A DNA stretch of 64,000 nt from Oscillospiraceae bacterium (GCA_009783555.1 WRDH01000003.1:48883-112882); one strand, 5' to 3'; numbered from the stretch's first letter, positions 35,526 to 43,848 are shown. The notes: a model not told the origin generated them from the letters alone. A program made the numbers and translations.

Positions 35526-36927
35526 AGTGGTTAACCTCTCTAATTTCAAAACTTCTTCTAATCGCATCACGTGCAGCGTTGATATCAGGTAAAACACCCA
35601 TTGATATCATTTGGCATGTAATGTTTCCGAGTGCCGTTCCTTCCGTAGGACCTGCATAAACAGTCACGCCGCATTCATTGGCGGTTAGTTGGTTTAAGTA
35701 TTCATTTTGACTGCCGCCGCCGATAATGTTAATGCATTCAAATTTGATACCCGTTAGTTCTTCTAACGTCCTTTTTGTATCCGCATAACAAACAGCCAGA
35801 CTTCGGAAAATCACACGGGCAAAATCCCCCAAGCTTTGCGGAACCATCTGCCCGCTCTTGCGGCATGCATCACAGATCTCCGAAACCATGCTTTCAGGTG
35901 CAGCAAAGCGTTCATCGTTAACATCAAAAACACTGTCACAATCCGAAGCGCGCGCTAAATCCACAAGCTCCGTATAACTGATATTGTTACCAATCTCCTT
36001 ATGAATACACTGGAGCAGCCACAAACCGGCTATGTTCTTAAGGTACCTGTAACGATAATCATATCCGCCCTCGTTTGTGAAATTCGCTAAATGAGAAGTC
36101 TCTGTAGTAATCGGTTCTGTCAGTTCCACACCCATAAGACTCCATGTGCCGCTCGATATATATACGCTCTTATCCGATTTGGCCGGCACAGCGAGAAACG
36201 CACTTGCTGTATCATGTGAAGGCGGCATAATAACTTTGCAATCAAACCCGACTGAATTCTTTATTTCATCAGTAAACCCGCCAAGAATAGTTCCGGCAGG
36301 GACAATCTCACCAAAGATTTTTTTCGGAAAGCCGCATCGTTTGATGATTTCATCATCCCATATCTTCAATTTTGCATTAACTAATGCGCTTGTAGAAGCA
36401 ATCGTATACTCGTTTTTCTTAACTCCGCACAACTTATAATGCAGGTAGTCGGGCATAAACAATAGATCTTCGGCAACATCAAAGTACTCGGGAGTAAGAG
36501 TCTTTACTGCCATAAGCTGATATATCGAGTTGAAAAACATTTTCTGTATTCCCGCGCGAGCGTACAAATCTGATTCGGAAATAAACTTGCTTACCTCCAA
36601 ATCCATCCCGTCCGTACGTGAATCGCGATAAGCTATTGTCGGTCCTACAAGATTTCCGTCTTTATCTAAAAACACAAAGTCAACCCCCCACGTGTCAATG
36701 CCGACACTATCGGGAATTCTGCCTGTTTCCGCACACTTCTTAAGCCCCGCGATAACTTCATTATGCAGCGCCTCAATATCCCAACACAACTGCTCGCCGG
36801 TTTGTATCATACCATTTGGAAACCGATGAACTTCCTCTGTATGGATAATGCCATCTTCAAGCCACCCCAGAATATGCCGCCCGCCGGAAGCACCGATATC
36901 AACAGCCAGATGTCTTTTTATGCCCAT
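35518..36927 (-). CDS. FGGY-family sugar kinase, rhamnulokinase-like
   Basis: A 469-residue cytoplasmic kinase. Typical rhamnulokinase (RhaB) marks are DIGASGGRHILG at the N terminus, GIDTWGVDF, AYRDSRT, and the C-terminal ATP site IIGGGSQNEYLNQ followed by GPTEGTALGN. RhaB makes L-rhamnulose-1-phosphate, and relatives phosphorylate other ketoses. No rhamnose isomerase or aldolase gene is in the window, so the exact substrate is open. The ATG at 36927 has GAGGAG 11 bases upstream. It is the first gene of the minus-strand operon, driven by the promoter at 36977-37005. Confidence 0.88.
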   Translation of the reverse strand: MGIKRHLAVDIGASGGRHILGWLEDGIIHTEEVHRFPNGMIQTGEQLCWDIEALHNEVIAGLKKCAETGRIPDSVGIDTWGVDFVFLDKDGNLVGPTIAYRDSRTDGMDLEVSKFISESDLYARAGIQKMFFNSIYQLMAVKTLTPEYFDVAEDLLFMPDYLHYKLCGVKKNEYTIASTSALVNAKLKIWDDEIIKRCGFPKKIFGEIVPAGTILGGFTDEIKNSVGFDCKVIMPPSHDTASAFLAVPAKSDKSVYISSGTWSLMGVELTEPITTETSHLANFTNEGGYDYRYRYLKNIAGLWLLQCIHKEIGNNISYTELVDLARASDCDSVFDVNDERFAAPESMVSEICDACRKSGQMVPQSLGDFARVIFRSLAVCYADTKRTLEELTGIKFECINIIGGGSQNEYLNQLTANECGVTVYAGPTEGTALGNITCQMISMGVLPDINAARDAIRRSFEIREVNHYA

Positions 36928-36976
36928 TAAACAGATACTCCTCTCAAGCAACGACAGAAAGTTATAGGTGAGAATA

Positions 36977-37005
36977 AGTATAATACAAATGTAATGTATT
37001 GGCAA
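36977..37005 (-). promoter_or_regulatory. Promoter of the kinase-SDR-PHP-dehydrogenase operon
   Basis: Read on the minus strand, TTGCCA (37000-37005) and TATACT (36977-36982) are 17 bases apart, about 50 bases before the kinase ATG. Confidence 0.7.
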
Positions 37006-37017
37006 TGGTGAAATCTA

Positions 37018-37064
37018 CAACACATATAGAGTGTTGCAACAGACAACACATATAGATTGTGTTG
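37018..37064. promoter_or_regulatory. Two tandem palindromic operator-like sites
   Basis: CAACAC-n7-GTGTTG at 37018-37036 and CAACACA-n7-TGTGTTG at 37044-37064 share the same central ATATAGA sequence. They sit between the divergent kinase and lyxose isomerase genes, just upstream of the minus-strand -35 box. They look like binding sites for a dimeric sugar-responsive regulator not encoded in this window. Confidence 0.65.
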
Positions 37065-37165
37065 CAATCTACAGGTAAAAACAAGAAAGAAATTACTATT
37101 ATCAAATTAACATTTATGTGATAAGATATCGTACAAAGAATCTAATTGAAAGAGAGACAAATATA

Positions 37166-37849
37166 ATGAAACGAAGCGATATTAACAAAGCACTTAAAGA
37201 AATGGAAGCTTTTATTAATGAGCACAAATTCGCACTGCCGCCGTTTTGTCATTTTACGCCCGAGGAATGGTTGACTAAAGGTAGCGACTATGACGAAGTG
37301 CGTGATAACATGCTTGGTTGGGACATCACCGACTACGGACTGGGTGACTTCGATAAAGTCGGGTTCTCACTGATAACAATAAGAAATGGCAACCTCGCTA
37401 TGAAAGAAAAATACGCAAAAACATATGCGGAAAAGCTGCTCTATCTCCGTCAAGACCAATATGCACCGCTGCATTTCCATTGGAAAAAAATGGAGGACAT
37501 AATTAACAGGGGAGGCGGAAACATACTTATAAGAGTCTACAACTCCACACCTGACGAGCAACTCGACAAAATCAACGATGTACGGATAAACGCGGACGGT
37601 CGTGAACAAATGGTACCCGCCGGAACACAGGTACGCCTGACACCGGGAGAAAGCATAGCAATCCCGCCTTTTATGTACCACGACTTCACAGTAGAAAAAG
37701 GCACAGGTCCGGTATTGCTGGGGGAAGTAAGCGAGTGCAACGATGATAATATAGATAACAGGTTTCTTGAAAGCATAGGCAGATTCCCGGAGATAGAAGA
37801 AGATGAACCACCATATAGGCTGCTATGTAATGAGTATCCGAGAAACTGA
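37166..37849 (+). CDS. D-lyxose isomerase (cupin sugar isomerase)
   Basis: A 227-residue cupin enzyme, the typical length of the D-lyxose ketol-isomerase family, which interconverts D-lyxose and D-xylulose and also D-mannose and D-fructose. Metal ligands are visible in PLHFHWKKMEDI (HxH and Glu) and MYHDF (second His). The PHP-SDR-kinase operon runs the other way, and a PfkB sugar kinase follows, so an isomerase-kinase pair producing a phosphorylated ketose is likely. The ATG at 37166 is preceded by AGAGAG; the frame is open upstream to 37118 without a ribosome-binding site. Confidence 0.85.
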   Translation: MKRSDINKALKEMEAFINEHKFALPPFCHFTPEEWLTKGSDYDEVRDNMLGWDITDYGLGDFDKVGFSLITIRNGNLAMKEKYAKTYAEKLLYLRQDQYAPLHFHWKKMEDIINRGGGNILIRVYNSTPDEQLDKINDVRINADGREQMVPAGTQVRLTPGESIAIPPFMYHDFTVEKGTGPVLLGEVSECNDDNIDNRFLESIGRFPEIEEDEPPYRLLCNEYPRN

Positions 37850-37858
37850 GCACTCAAA

Positions 37859-37987
37859 CAACGGGAGTTGGAGATATAATTTTCAATTCCGTAAAGCGTA
37901 GGCACGGACGGTGGAGCGTCCGACAATAGAGTACAGGACGTACTCTTTGGCGGTAGGAATTTAAAATTATATCTCCAATTCCCGTTG
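37859..37987. repeat. Long-stem hairpin element 4 with branched core
   Basis: A 129-bp element. The 32-base arms (37859-37890 and 37956-37987) pair with a single true mismatch. The 65-base core can form two more hairpins: CGGACG / CGTCCG and AGAGTAC / GTACTCT. It is similar in design, though not in sequence, to elements 1-3. It sits between two co-directional genes, 28 bases before the kinase start, and leaves the ribosome-binding site AAGGAG free. Confidence 0.8.
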
Positions 37988-38014
37988 TCCACTAATTCCG
38001 AAGGAGAAATAAGC

Positions 38015-38965
38015 ATGTACGATGTAACAGCCATAGGTGAACTGCTCATAGACTTTGCACCTGTCAGTACCGATGTCGCCGGATATCCTACACTTGCGGC
38101 AAAGCCCGGGGGTGCGCCGTCGAATTATCTTGCGGCTCTTTCCAAATATGGAGCAAAAACTGCTATGATTGGCAAAGTCGGCACTGATGCATTTGGCAAG
38201 AAGCTCGTGCAAACATTAAAAGATATAGGCATTGAAGCGGCAGGAATCATAGAAGATGACAATGTTTTTACAACACTTGCGTTTGTAACACTGGACGAAG
38301 CAGGAGACCGCTCATTCAGCTTTGCACGAAAGCCGGGCGCAGACACATGCCTTAGGTATGACGAGATAAAACTAAACCTCATTGATGATGCAAAAGTATT
38401 TCACTTCGGCACACTTAGTCTGACAAACGAACCGGCAAAAGAAGCAACAAAAAAAGCAGTCGCATACGCAAAAAGTGCCGGCAAACTGATAACATTCGAC
38501 CCAAACCTGAGAAAACCGCTGTGGAATGATTTAGCAGATGCAAAAGAGCAAATATTGTGGGGATTGGAAGCCGCAGACATAGTAAAAATCAGTGATGAAG
38601 AAGTAGAATTTCTATGGGGCATCGATGAAGAAGCGGGAGCAAAAAAACTACTTGGCGAGTTTGGTGTAAAGCTTGCTATGGTATCAAGCGGCGCAAAAGG
38701 AGCACTCTTAAAAAACAAAAACGCATCAGTATTTTCCGCATGCCCAAAGGTAAAACCAATAGACACAACAGGAGCAGGAGACATCTTCGGCGGAAGTGCA
38801 GTCAGCCGCATTCTGAAAACAGGAAAACCTCCGGAAGATTTGGACGAGGCAGAACTATCTGGAACAGCAAAATTCGCTGTAACAGCAGCAAGCCTGTCAA
38901 CACAAAAATCAGGAGGCATCCCAAGCATCCCGAACGAGCCTGAGGTTATAAAAGTGATGGGCTAG
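38015..38965 (+). CDS. PfkB-family carbohydrate kinase, fructokinase-like
   Basis: A 316-residue cytoplasmic kinase. The start region has TAIGELLIDF; the first PfkB signature includes GGAPSNYLAALSKYG and GKVGTDAFG, and the second is DTTGAGDIFGG with the catalytic Asp. ScrK-type fructokinases share this shape. Paired with the lyxose/mannose isomerase upstream it could turn D-mannose or D-lyxose products into a ketose phosphate; this is inference. The ATG at 38015 has AAGGAG nine bases upstream. Confidence 0.88.
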   Translation: MYDVTAIGELLIDFAPVSTDVAGYPTLAAKPGGAPSNYLAALSKYGAKTAMIGKVGTDAFGKKLVQTLKDIGIEAAGIIEDDNVFTTLAFVTLDEAGDRSFSFARKPGADTCLRYDEIKLNLIDDAKVFHFGTLSLTNEPAKEATKKAVAYAKSAGKLITFDPNLRKPLWNDLADAKEQILWGLEAADIVKISDEEVEFLWGIDEEAGAKKLLGEFGVKLAMVSSGAKGALLKNKNASVFSACPKVKPIDTTGAGDIFGGSAVSRILKTGKPPEDLDEAELSGTAKFAVTAASLSTQKSGGIPSIPNEPEVIKVMG

Positions 38966-39042
38966 GACATATTTAGAGTTTATAGTAATCTAAGTCTAAC
39001 TATTAAAGTTACGAAATCTGCAAGTAATATTACTAATTAGTA

Positions 39043-39069
39043 AAACCTCAAACGATGTGTTTGGGGTTT
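39043..39069 (+). terminator. Possible terminator hairpin after the PfkB kinase gene
   Basis: AAACCTCAAAC and GTTTGGGGTTT form an 11-bp stem with one mismatch and a five-base loop. The T tract downstream is weak. It lies between the convergent PfkB and XRE genes and may serve both. Confidence 0.5.
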
Positions 39070-39119
39070 AGTTTCGTAAAAAATTCCGTGTGCGTCACAG
39101 GTATGAGAAGCTTTTCTTA

Positions 39120-39458
39120 TTATGCCTCGTCCATTTTATCGGCAATCGCTCGGACTGTTAAAACAAGAGTTTTTGGTTTTACCTTGCTTGTGCTTCTCAA
39201 AAGAGCACTTATGTTGTTTAGTAGTACCTCATCAGAGCTTAGTGAGTCTGATATAAGATAGTCCATACTTATATTCAACGCCTTTGATATCCTGAATACT
39301 GCTTCCAGTGATGGCAAACGTGACCCTCTCTCTATATGACCCATATGAGCGGCTGACAAGAAGCAAATATCAGCAAGCTGCCATTGTGTCAAACGTGCAT
39401 TTTCTCTTGCACGCCGTATTCTCTCGCCCATCGCTACATAGTTAATAATATTGCTCAT
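39120..39458 (-). CDS. XRE-family HTH transcriptional regulator
   Basis: A 112-residue DNA-binding protein. The helix-turn-helix is at about residues 12-65 (RENARLTQWQLADICFLSAAHMGHIERGSR with the usual spacing), followed by LEAVFRISKALN and a short C-terminal helix region. The start ATG has GAGG nine bases upstream. It is divergent from the lipoprotein gene at 39633 and may control it. Confidence 0.88.
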   Translation of the reverse strand: MSNIINYVAMGERIRRARENARLTQWQLADICFLSAAHMGHIERGSRLPSLEAVFRISKALNISMDYLISDSLSSDEVLLNNISALLRSTSKVKPKTLVLTVRAIADKMDEA

Positions 39459-39543
39459 TTTGTCATACCTCGCTTACCCATATTATAAAAGACTTAAAAT
39501 GTAAGCGATATGGCTTATAGTGCATAAAAATTGAACAAAAAAG

Positions 39544-39572
39544 TTGCGTACAAGCATTAAATGTGCTATTAT
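39544..39572 (+). promoter_or_regulatory. Promoter of the PT-repeat lipoprotein gene
   Basis: TTGCGT (39544-39549) and TATTAT (39567-39572) with a 17-base spacer, 61 bases upstream of the ATG. Confidence 0.5.
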
Positions 39573-39632
39573 CCTTTTTATTCATGCTTTATTCATATCA
39601 ATAATAAGCAATTATAAGGAGGAAATGCACCT

Positions 39633-40232
39633 ATGGCACTTCGGAAGCAAGTAAAAGCATTAGCGATTTTAACAGTATTGATACTGTTCGCTGCTTTATC
39701 CTTTGGGTGTGCAGAACAAAGCACTCCCACGGATGTACCGCAAAATACCCCCTCACCCACACCCGAGTCGACGCCGGAGCCGACTCCCGAGCCAACGCCT
39801 GAACCGACACCCGAACCGACACCCGAGCTGGAGATATTCGGAGCTGAGTTTGAAGGATATTGGGAGTACCTAGAAGGTATCCCGATAACGAGCGAAGGTA
39901 ACACTATAGTCTACGGCTCGGCCGGCAATGGTAAAGCAATGTTCATCGAGACAATGTGCTACTCATTGATAAAAAACCATACGCCTTATGTTAGCTATTA
40001 CGGTAACAATTACGACATTTATTATTCGTTTGAATGGCTTCGATCTGAGTGGGATTGGATTCAGGGGCGGTGGGGTTATTATTGTGTTGCTGAAATTGTA
40101 TTTTTAGCACCTGTGGGATATGATGGGGTCATGATGGCTCTATATTGTGGTGCAAACAACCTAGAAGGAATATCATTACCACTTAGAAATGTTCTTGATG
40201 AAGATTCTTTGATAATCAGATTTAGAGGATAA
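39633..40232 (+). CDS. Lipoprotein with Pro-Thr-Glu repeat linker, unknown function
   Basis: A 199-residue exported protein: signal peptide with lipobox SFGC (Cys near 26), then a linker of about six TPEP units (encoded by a 12-base tandem repeat at about 39760-39830) that would act as a wall-spanning stalk, and then a domain of about 130 residues rich in aromatic residues (SYYGNNYDIYYSFEW). I do not recognise the domain. AGGAGG lies eight bases before the ATG. Its small neighbour at 40349 may be co-expressed. Confidence 0.8.
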   Translation: MALRKQVKALAILTVLILFAALSFGCAEQSTPTDVPQNTPSPTPESTPEPTPEPTPEPTPEPTPELEIFGAEFEGYWEYLEGIPITSEGNTIVYGSAGNGKAMFIETMCYSLIKNHTPYVSYYGNNYDIYYSFEWLRSEWDWIQGRWGYYCVAEIVFLAPVGYDGVMMALYCGANNLEGISLPLRNVLDEDSLIIRFRG

Positions 40233-40348
40233 TCGACATTGTTTAGTACAATTTCTAGAATATCAAAATGGGTTAACTGATACGATATGGCAAATACAGG
40301 TATGTCAAATAACCTATGATAATTTGGCAGTGAAACTCAGGAGGAAAA

Positions 40349-40498
40349 ATGTCATTTACACCCGGAGAATTACTATTCTATGGCGGCATTGCGGGAATGG
40401 TACTCGTAATCATTGTGTCGATTATTGTGTTCATAGTGCTGGCAGGCAGCCGAAAACGGCTACGCCGTAAGTTAGACGATGAGTACGGGGAAAATTGA
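40349..40498 (+). CDS. Small single-span membrane protein
   Basis: A 49-residue open frame with an excellent AGGAGG site seven bases upstream. It has a hydrophobic span (about residues 12-32, rich in Ile and Val) followed by a basic stop-transfer stretch (SRKRLRRK) and an acidic tail. The sharp boundaries and ribosome-binding site argue that it is real. Function is unknown. Confidence 0.65.
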   Translation: MSFTPGELLFYGGIAGMVLVIIVSIIVFIVLAGSRKRLRRKLDDEYGEN

Positions 40499-40511
40499 TA
40501 CAAAATTGGTT

Positions 40512-40802
40512 TCACTCAAATAAATCAGCATGAGTACCGGTCGCAGTTAAGACGAGGACAAGCATGTCATTATGCACCTTGTATATCAACAGCCAGTCGC
40601 CCTCTCCGCCTACGTGACATTCACGATAACCGGCGAAATTCCCTTTAAGGGGATGGTCGCTGTAATTTGGAGGCATGGGTTCACCTTTTAACAGTAAATC
40701 AATGGTTGTCTCAAGTTTGGACATATCGTATCTGCGTTTTATCATCAAACGTCTGTTTTTTCTGAACCTTGTGGTGTAATCGGGGGTGTATTTATACATC
40801 AT
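40512..40802 (-). CDS. yafQ: Type II toxin, YafQ-like mRNA interferase
   Basis: A 96-residue RelE-superfamily toxin. The residues that matter in E. coli YafQ are all present: the His in DHPLKG, the His and Asp-Trp in ECHVGGEGDWLLIY, and the late His and Phe in GTHADLF. It should cleave mRNA on the ribosome when free. It overlaps the end of the antitoxin gene by 11 bases, the standard order antitoxin-toxin. Two adjacent ATGs (40802, 40799) are both possible starts. Confidence 0.88.
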   Translation of the reverse strand: MMYKYTPDYTTRFRKNRRLMIKRRYDMSKLETTIDLLLKGEPMPPNYSDHPLKGNFAGYRECHVGGEGDWLLIYKVHNDMLVLVLTATGTHADLFE

Positions 40803-41106
40803 CCCCCTCCATTTTATCTTCAGCGTCCATAGCCGAAAACAGATCGCTCACATTTGCAATGGTTTTTGGTGAACGAGAGCCGCTTGCGTATTCGTCTAAA
40901 ATCTGTTCGGTCTCTTGAACAGCCAACAGAGTTTCTGCATTCAACCTTGGATTGCGGACATCAAACGGAAAGCCTGCCCACTTGATTGACATATGCAAAA
41001 ACACGTTTATGGCTTCGCTTAAGTTCAGACCAAATTCGGCATATGTTTCTTCCGCCTTGGTTTTTATAGCCGGATTAAGCCTTATGTTGTAATTTGCAGT
41101 TTTCAT
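40792..41106 (-). CDS. dinJ: Type II antitoxin, RelB/DinJ family
   Basis: A 104-residue antitoxin. It has the ribbon-helix-helix N terminus (ANYNIRLNPAIKTKAEETYAEFGLNLSEAINVFL), which binds DNA and dimerises, and an acidic C-terminal part that would wrap the toxin. The ATG at 41106 has AAGGAG nine bases upstream; the longer open frame to 41343 is not used because a strong promoter lies at 41128-41156. It autoregulates the operon in all studied DinJ-YafQ pairs. Confidence 0.88.
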   Translation of the reverse strand: MKTANYNIRLNPAIKTKAEETYAEFGLNLSEAINVFLHMSIKWAGFPFDVRNPRLNAETLLAVQETEQILDEYASGSRSPKTIANVSDLFSAMDAEDKMEGDDV

Positions 41107-41127
41107 AATCATCAACTCCTTAGGCAC

Positions 41128-41156
41128 ATTATATGACAATGTGTATGCAATGTCAA
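41128..41156 (-). promoter_or_regulatory. Consensus promoter of the dinJ-yafQ operon with overlapping repeat
   Basis: Minus-strand TTGACA (41151-41156), a 17-base spacer and TATAAT (41128-41133): a perfect SigA-type promoter. An imperfect inverted repeat, GACAATG...CAATGTC, lies in the spacer and -35 region and is the likely antitoxin operator. Confidence 0.8.
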
Positions 41157-41174
41157 TAGTGCGATGATGCTGCG

Positions 41175-41420
41175 ATGGTAGTAAAGTCACTTCCGTCACT
41201 TCTACATAAAAGTGTGAAAAATCCGCACGAAACACGCAGAGTATTAGGAATGTCGCAGAGCATTTTTGCATTGGTTCTTGGGGTGTCGAAGAAGACGGTT
41301 GAATCTTGGGAAGCAGGAAGATACACACCTGATGGCGCAGCACGCAGACTAATCACAATAATGCAATTGGATCCAACTTTCCCCGAAAAATATGGTATTG
41401 TACAAAGTAATACCTGCTAA
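41175..41420 (+). CDS. Short HTH protein, possibly a truncated HigA/NadS-like antitoxin
   Basis: An 81-residue frame with a convincing helix-turn-helix (LGMSQSIFALVLGVSKKTVESWEAGRYTPDGAARRLI), as in HigA/NadS antitoxins and XRE regulators. There is no clear ribosome-binding site. A stop codon lies five codons upstream, and the usual N-terminal segment of these antitoxins seems shortened. No toxin gene is next to it. It may be a working small regulator or a relic of a second toxin-antitoxin locus. Confidence 0.5.
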   Translation: MVVKSLPSLLHKSVKNPHETRRVLGMSQSIFALVLGVSKKTVESWEAGRYTPDGAARRLITIMQLDPTFPEKYGIVQSNTC

Positions 41421-41494
41421 TCTGTAACCACTAATCATTATATCAACATTGGAGAGAAAAAAGACATTATATCAACACCGCCGCGAGAAAAAAA

Positions 41495-41523
41495 TTGACA
41501 CAAAAAGTCATATAATATATACT
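41495..41523 (+). promoter_or_regulatory. Promoter of the serC-serA-dgk-rarA operon
   Basis: TTGACA (41495-41500) and TATACT (41518-41523) with a 17-base spacer, 45 bases before the serC ATG. Confidence 0.8.
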
Positions 41524-41568
41524 TTATTCCAAGAAAAATGCGAGAACAAAATAAATAGGAGGGTATAT

Positions 41569-42654
41569 ATGTCAATGGAAAGAATCTTTAATTTCTCAGC
41601 AGGACCGTCGGTATTACCGCTGCCGGTTCTTGAAGAAGCCGCCGCCGAAATGACAAACTACAAGGGTACCGGAATGTCCGTCATGGAAATGAGCCACAGA
41701 GGAAAAGTATATGATGGAATCTTTCAGGAAACCAAAGCAGATCTAAAAAAAGCAATGAACATCCCGGATACGCATGAAATATTATTCATGGCAGGCGGAG
41801 CAACAATGCAGTTTTCGGCAATCCCCCTCAACCTTATCGGAAAAACCGGAAAAGCCGACTACGCGCTTACCGGCAACTTCTCAACCGTAGCAATGAAAGA
41901 AGCAAAAAAATACGGCGAAATCAACATAGCATGCTCATCGGAAGACAAAAATCACACATACATTCCTGAGCAAAAGGATATAAAAGTATCTCCCGATGCA
42001 TCATATTTCCACTACTGCTCAAACAACACAATTTATGGCACTGAATGGAAGTACATCCCGGAAACAGGTGATGTACCGCTGGTTTGTGACATGTCCTCAA
42101 ACATTTTATCATTTCCGCTCGATGTCTCTAAATTTGGAATTATATACGGCGGCGTGCAGAAAAACATGGCACCCGCAGGCGCAGCCGTTGTAATAATAAA
42201 CAAAGAACTGGCAGGGCACGAACACCCGCTAACACCAAAGCTTTTAAGCTACAAAGTTATGATAGAATCAGATTCCATGAACAACACACCGCCGACATAT
42301 ACACTATATATGCTCGGGCTTGTCCTGAAATGGCTCGAAAAACAAGGCGGAGTAGAAGCAATGGCAAAACTGAAAGCCGAAAGGTCAAAATACCTCTACG
42401 ACGTACTTGATGACAGTAAAATGTTCATCGGCTGCGCGGATAAAGATGCACGCTCCGACATGAACGTAACCTTCAGAACAACAAGCGCAGAGCTTGACGA
42501 CAAATTTATCAAAGAAGCAAAAGCAGCAGGCTTTGACACCCTCAAAGGTCACCGTGCGGTTGGCGGTATGAGAGCATCAATATACAATGCCATGCCGATT
42601 GAAGGCACACAAAAACTCGCCGCTTTCATGCGCGAGTTCGAAGCTAAAAATTAG
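41569..42654 (+). CDS. serC: Phosphoserine aminotransferase
   Basis: A 361-residue PLP enzyme (usual SerC length about 360) that converts 3-phosphohydroxypyruvate and glutamate to phosphoserine in serine synthesis. Marks are the start NFSAGPSVLP, the Asp of CDMSSNILSFPLDVSKFG, and the PLP-binding Lys in GGVQKNMAPAG. The ATG at 41569 is preceded by AGGAGG; the frame extends upstream through the promoter and is not coding there. It is first gene of an operon and followed 21 bases later by serA. Confidence 0.95.
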   Translation: MSMERIFNFSAGPSVLPLPVLEEAAAEMTNYKGTGMSVMEMSHRGKVYDGIFQETKADLKKAMNIPDTHEILFMAGGATMQFSAIPLNLIGKTGKADYALTGNFSTVAMKEAKKYGEINIACSSEDKNHTYIPEQKDIKVSPDASYFHYCSNNTIYGTEWKYIPETGDVPLVCDMSSNILSFPLDVSKFGIIYGGVQKNMAPAGAAVVIINKELAGHEHPLTPKLLSYKVMIESDSMNNTPPTYTLYMLGLVLKWLEKQGGVEAMAKLKAERSKYLYDVLDDSKMFIGCADKDARSDMNVTFRTTSAELDDKFIKEAKAAGFDTLKGHRAVGGMRASIYNAMPIEGTQKLAAFMREFEAKN

Positions 42655-42675
42655 TAAGGAAAGGTAAATGTATTT

Positions 42676-43848
42676 ATGTACAAAGTAAATCTTCTCAATA
42701 ATATAAAATCAAAAAAACTGGAGTTATTTAACACCGAAAAGTATACTGTGGGAGTGGAGCTTGAAGACCATCATGCGCTTATGCTTAGAAGCGCAAAAAT
42801 CCACGACATGGTGTTCGGCAATGAGCTTCTCTGCATAGCCCGTGCCGGCGCAGGTTATAACAATATTCCGATAGACCGCTGTGCTGAAGAAGGCATTGTA
42901 GTATTCAACACACCAGGTGCAAACTCAGGTGCTGTTAAAGAGCTGGCAATATGCGCATTGTTCTTATCCTCGCGTGATATAGTCGGTGGTATCGAATGGG
43001 TAAAAACAATTGTATCCGAAGGCGACAATATCCCGGCACTTGTCGAGAAGCAAAAAGCCCAATATGTCGGACCGGAAGTTCTGGAAAAAAAGCTCGGAGT
43101 TATCGGACTTGGTGCAATCGGTGCAAAAATCGCCGAAGCGGCACTCGGACTCGGCATGGATGTATATGGATACGACCCGTATATATCGGTAAATGCTGCA
43201 TGGAATCTTTCGGCATCTGTCAAAAAAGTTGACGACCTCGACGCGATATACAAGAACAGCGATTATATATCCGTAAACGTGCCATACATGGAAGCGACAA
43301 AGCATTTTATTAACAAAGAAACCATCGCGAAAATGAAACCCGGAGTCCGGATAATCAATGCGGCACGTGCAGAACTCGTCAACGATGACGATATACTGGC
43401 AGCATTGGAATCGGGGCATGTATCTTGCTACGTGACAGACTTCCCGAACGCAAAAACGGCAGGAGCAAAAGGTGTAATTGCAATCCCTCACCTTGGCGCT
43501 TCTACACCGGAAAGCGAGGACAACTGCGTAAGCATGGCTGCTGCACAAATTATCGAGTATATAGAAAACGGTAATATTATCAACTCCGTAAACCTGCCGG
43601 GAGCAGTGCTTCCGCGCATGGCCAATGACCCTCGTATATGTATAATTCATGATAATATACCGGACATGATTTCAAATATAACATGGGTTATATCAAAGCT
43701 TGGCTTAAACATTGAAAATATGCTCAACGCAGGAGCAAAAGACAAAAAAGTATCTTACACAATTCTTGATGTTGACAAGTTGGCAGACGGTCTTGAAGAT
43801 GCATTGGCAAAAGTTGAAGGTGTCACAAAGGTCAGAATAATTAAGTAG
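42676..43848 (+). CDS. serA: D-3-phosphoglycerate dehydrogenase
   Basis: A 390-residue NAD-dependent dehydrogenase starting serine synthesis. The NAD-binding motif is GVIGLGAIGAKIAEAALGLGMDVYGYDP (GxGxxG). The active-site Arg is in NAARAELV and the His in PHLGASTPESEDN. The usual active-site Glu in a DVFxxEP motif is not seen; the segment reads VTDFPNAK. A C-terminal ACT-like domain (about 315-390) may bind serine. This short SerA type is common next to serC in Clostridia. Confidence 0.93.
   Translation: MYKVNLLNNIKSKKLELFNTEKYTVGVELEDHHALMLRSAKIHDMVFGNELLCIARAGAGYNNIPIDRCAEEGIVVFNTPGANSGAVKELAICALFLSSRDIVGGIEWVKTIVSEGDNIPALVEKQKAQYVGPEVLEKKLGVIGLGAIGAKIAEAALGLGMDVYGYDPYISVNAAWNLSASVKKVDDLDAIYKNSDYISVNVPYMEATKHFINKETIAKMKPGVRIINAARAELVNDDDILAALESGHVSCYVTDFPNAKTAGAKGVIAIPHLGASTPESEDNCVSMAAAQIIEYIENGNIINSVNLPGAVLPRMANDPRICIIHDNIPDMISNITWVISKLGLNIENMLNAGAKDKKVSYTILDVDKLADGLEDALAKVEGVTKVRIIK

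Noticed and set aside
39593..39904. Gly/Val/Ser-repeat frame on the minus strand
   Set aside because: It is the antisense of the TPEP repeat of the lipoprotein gene.
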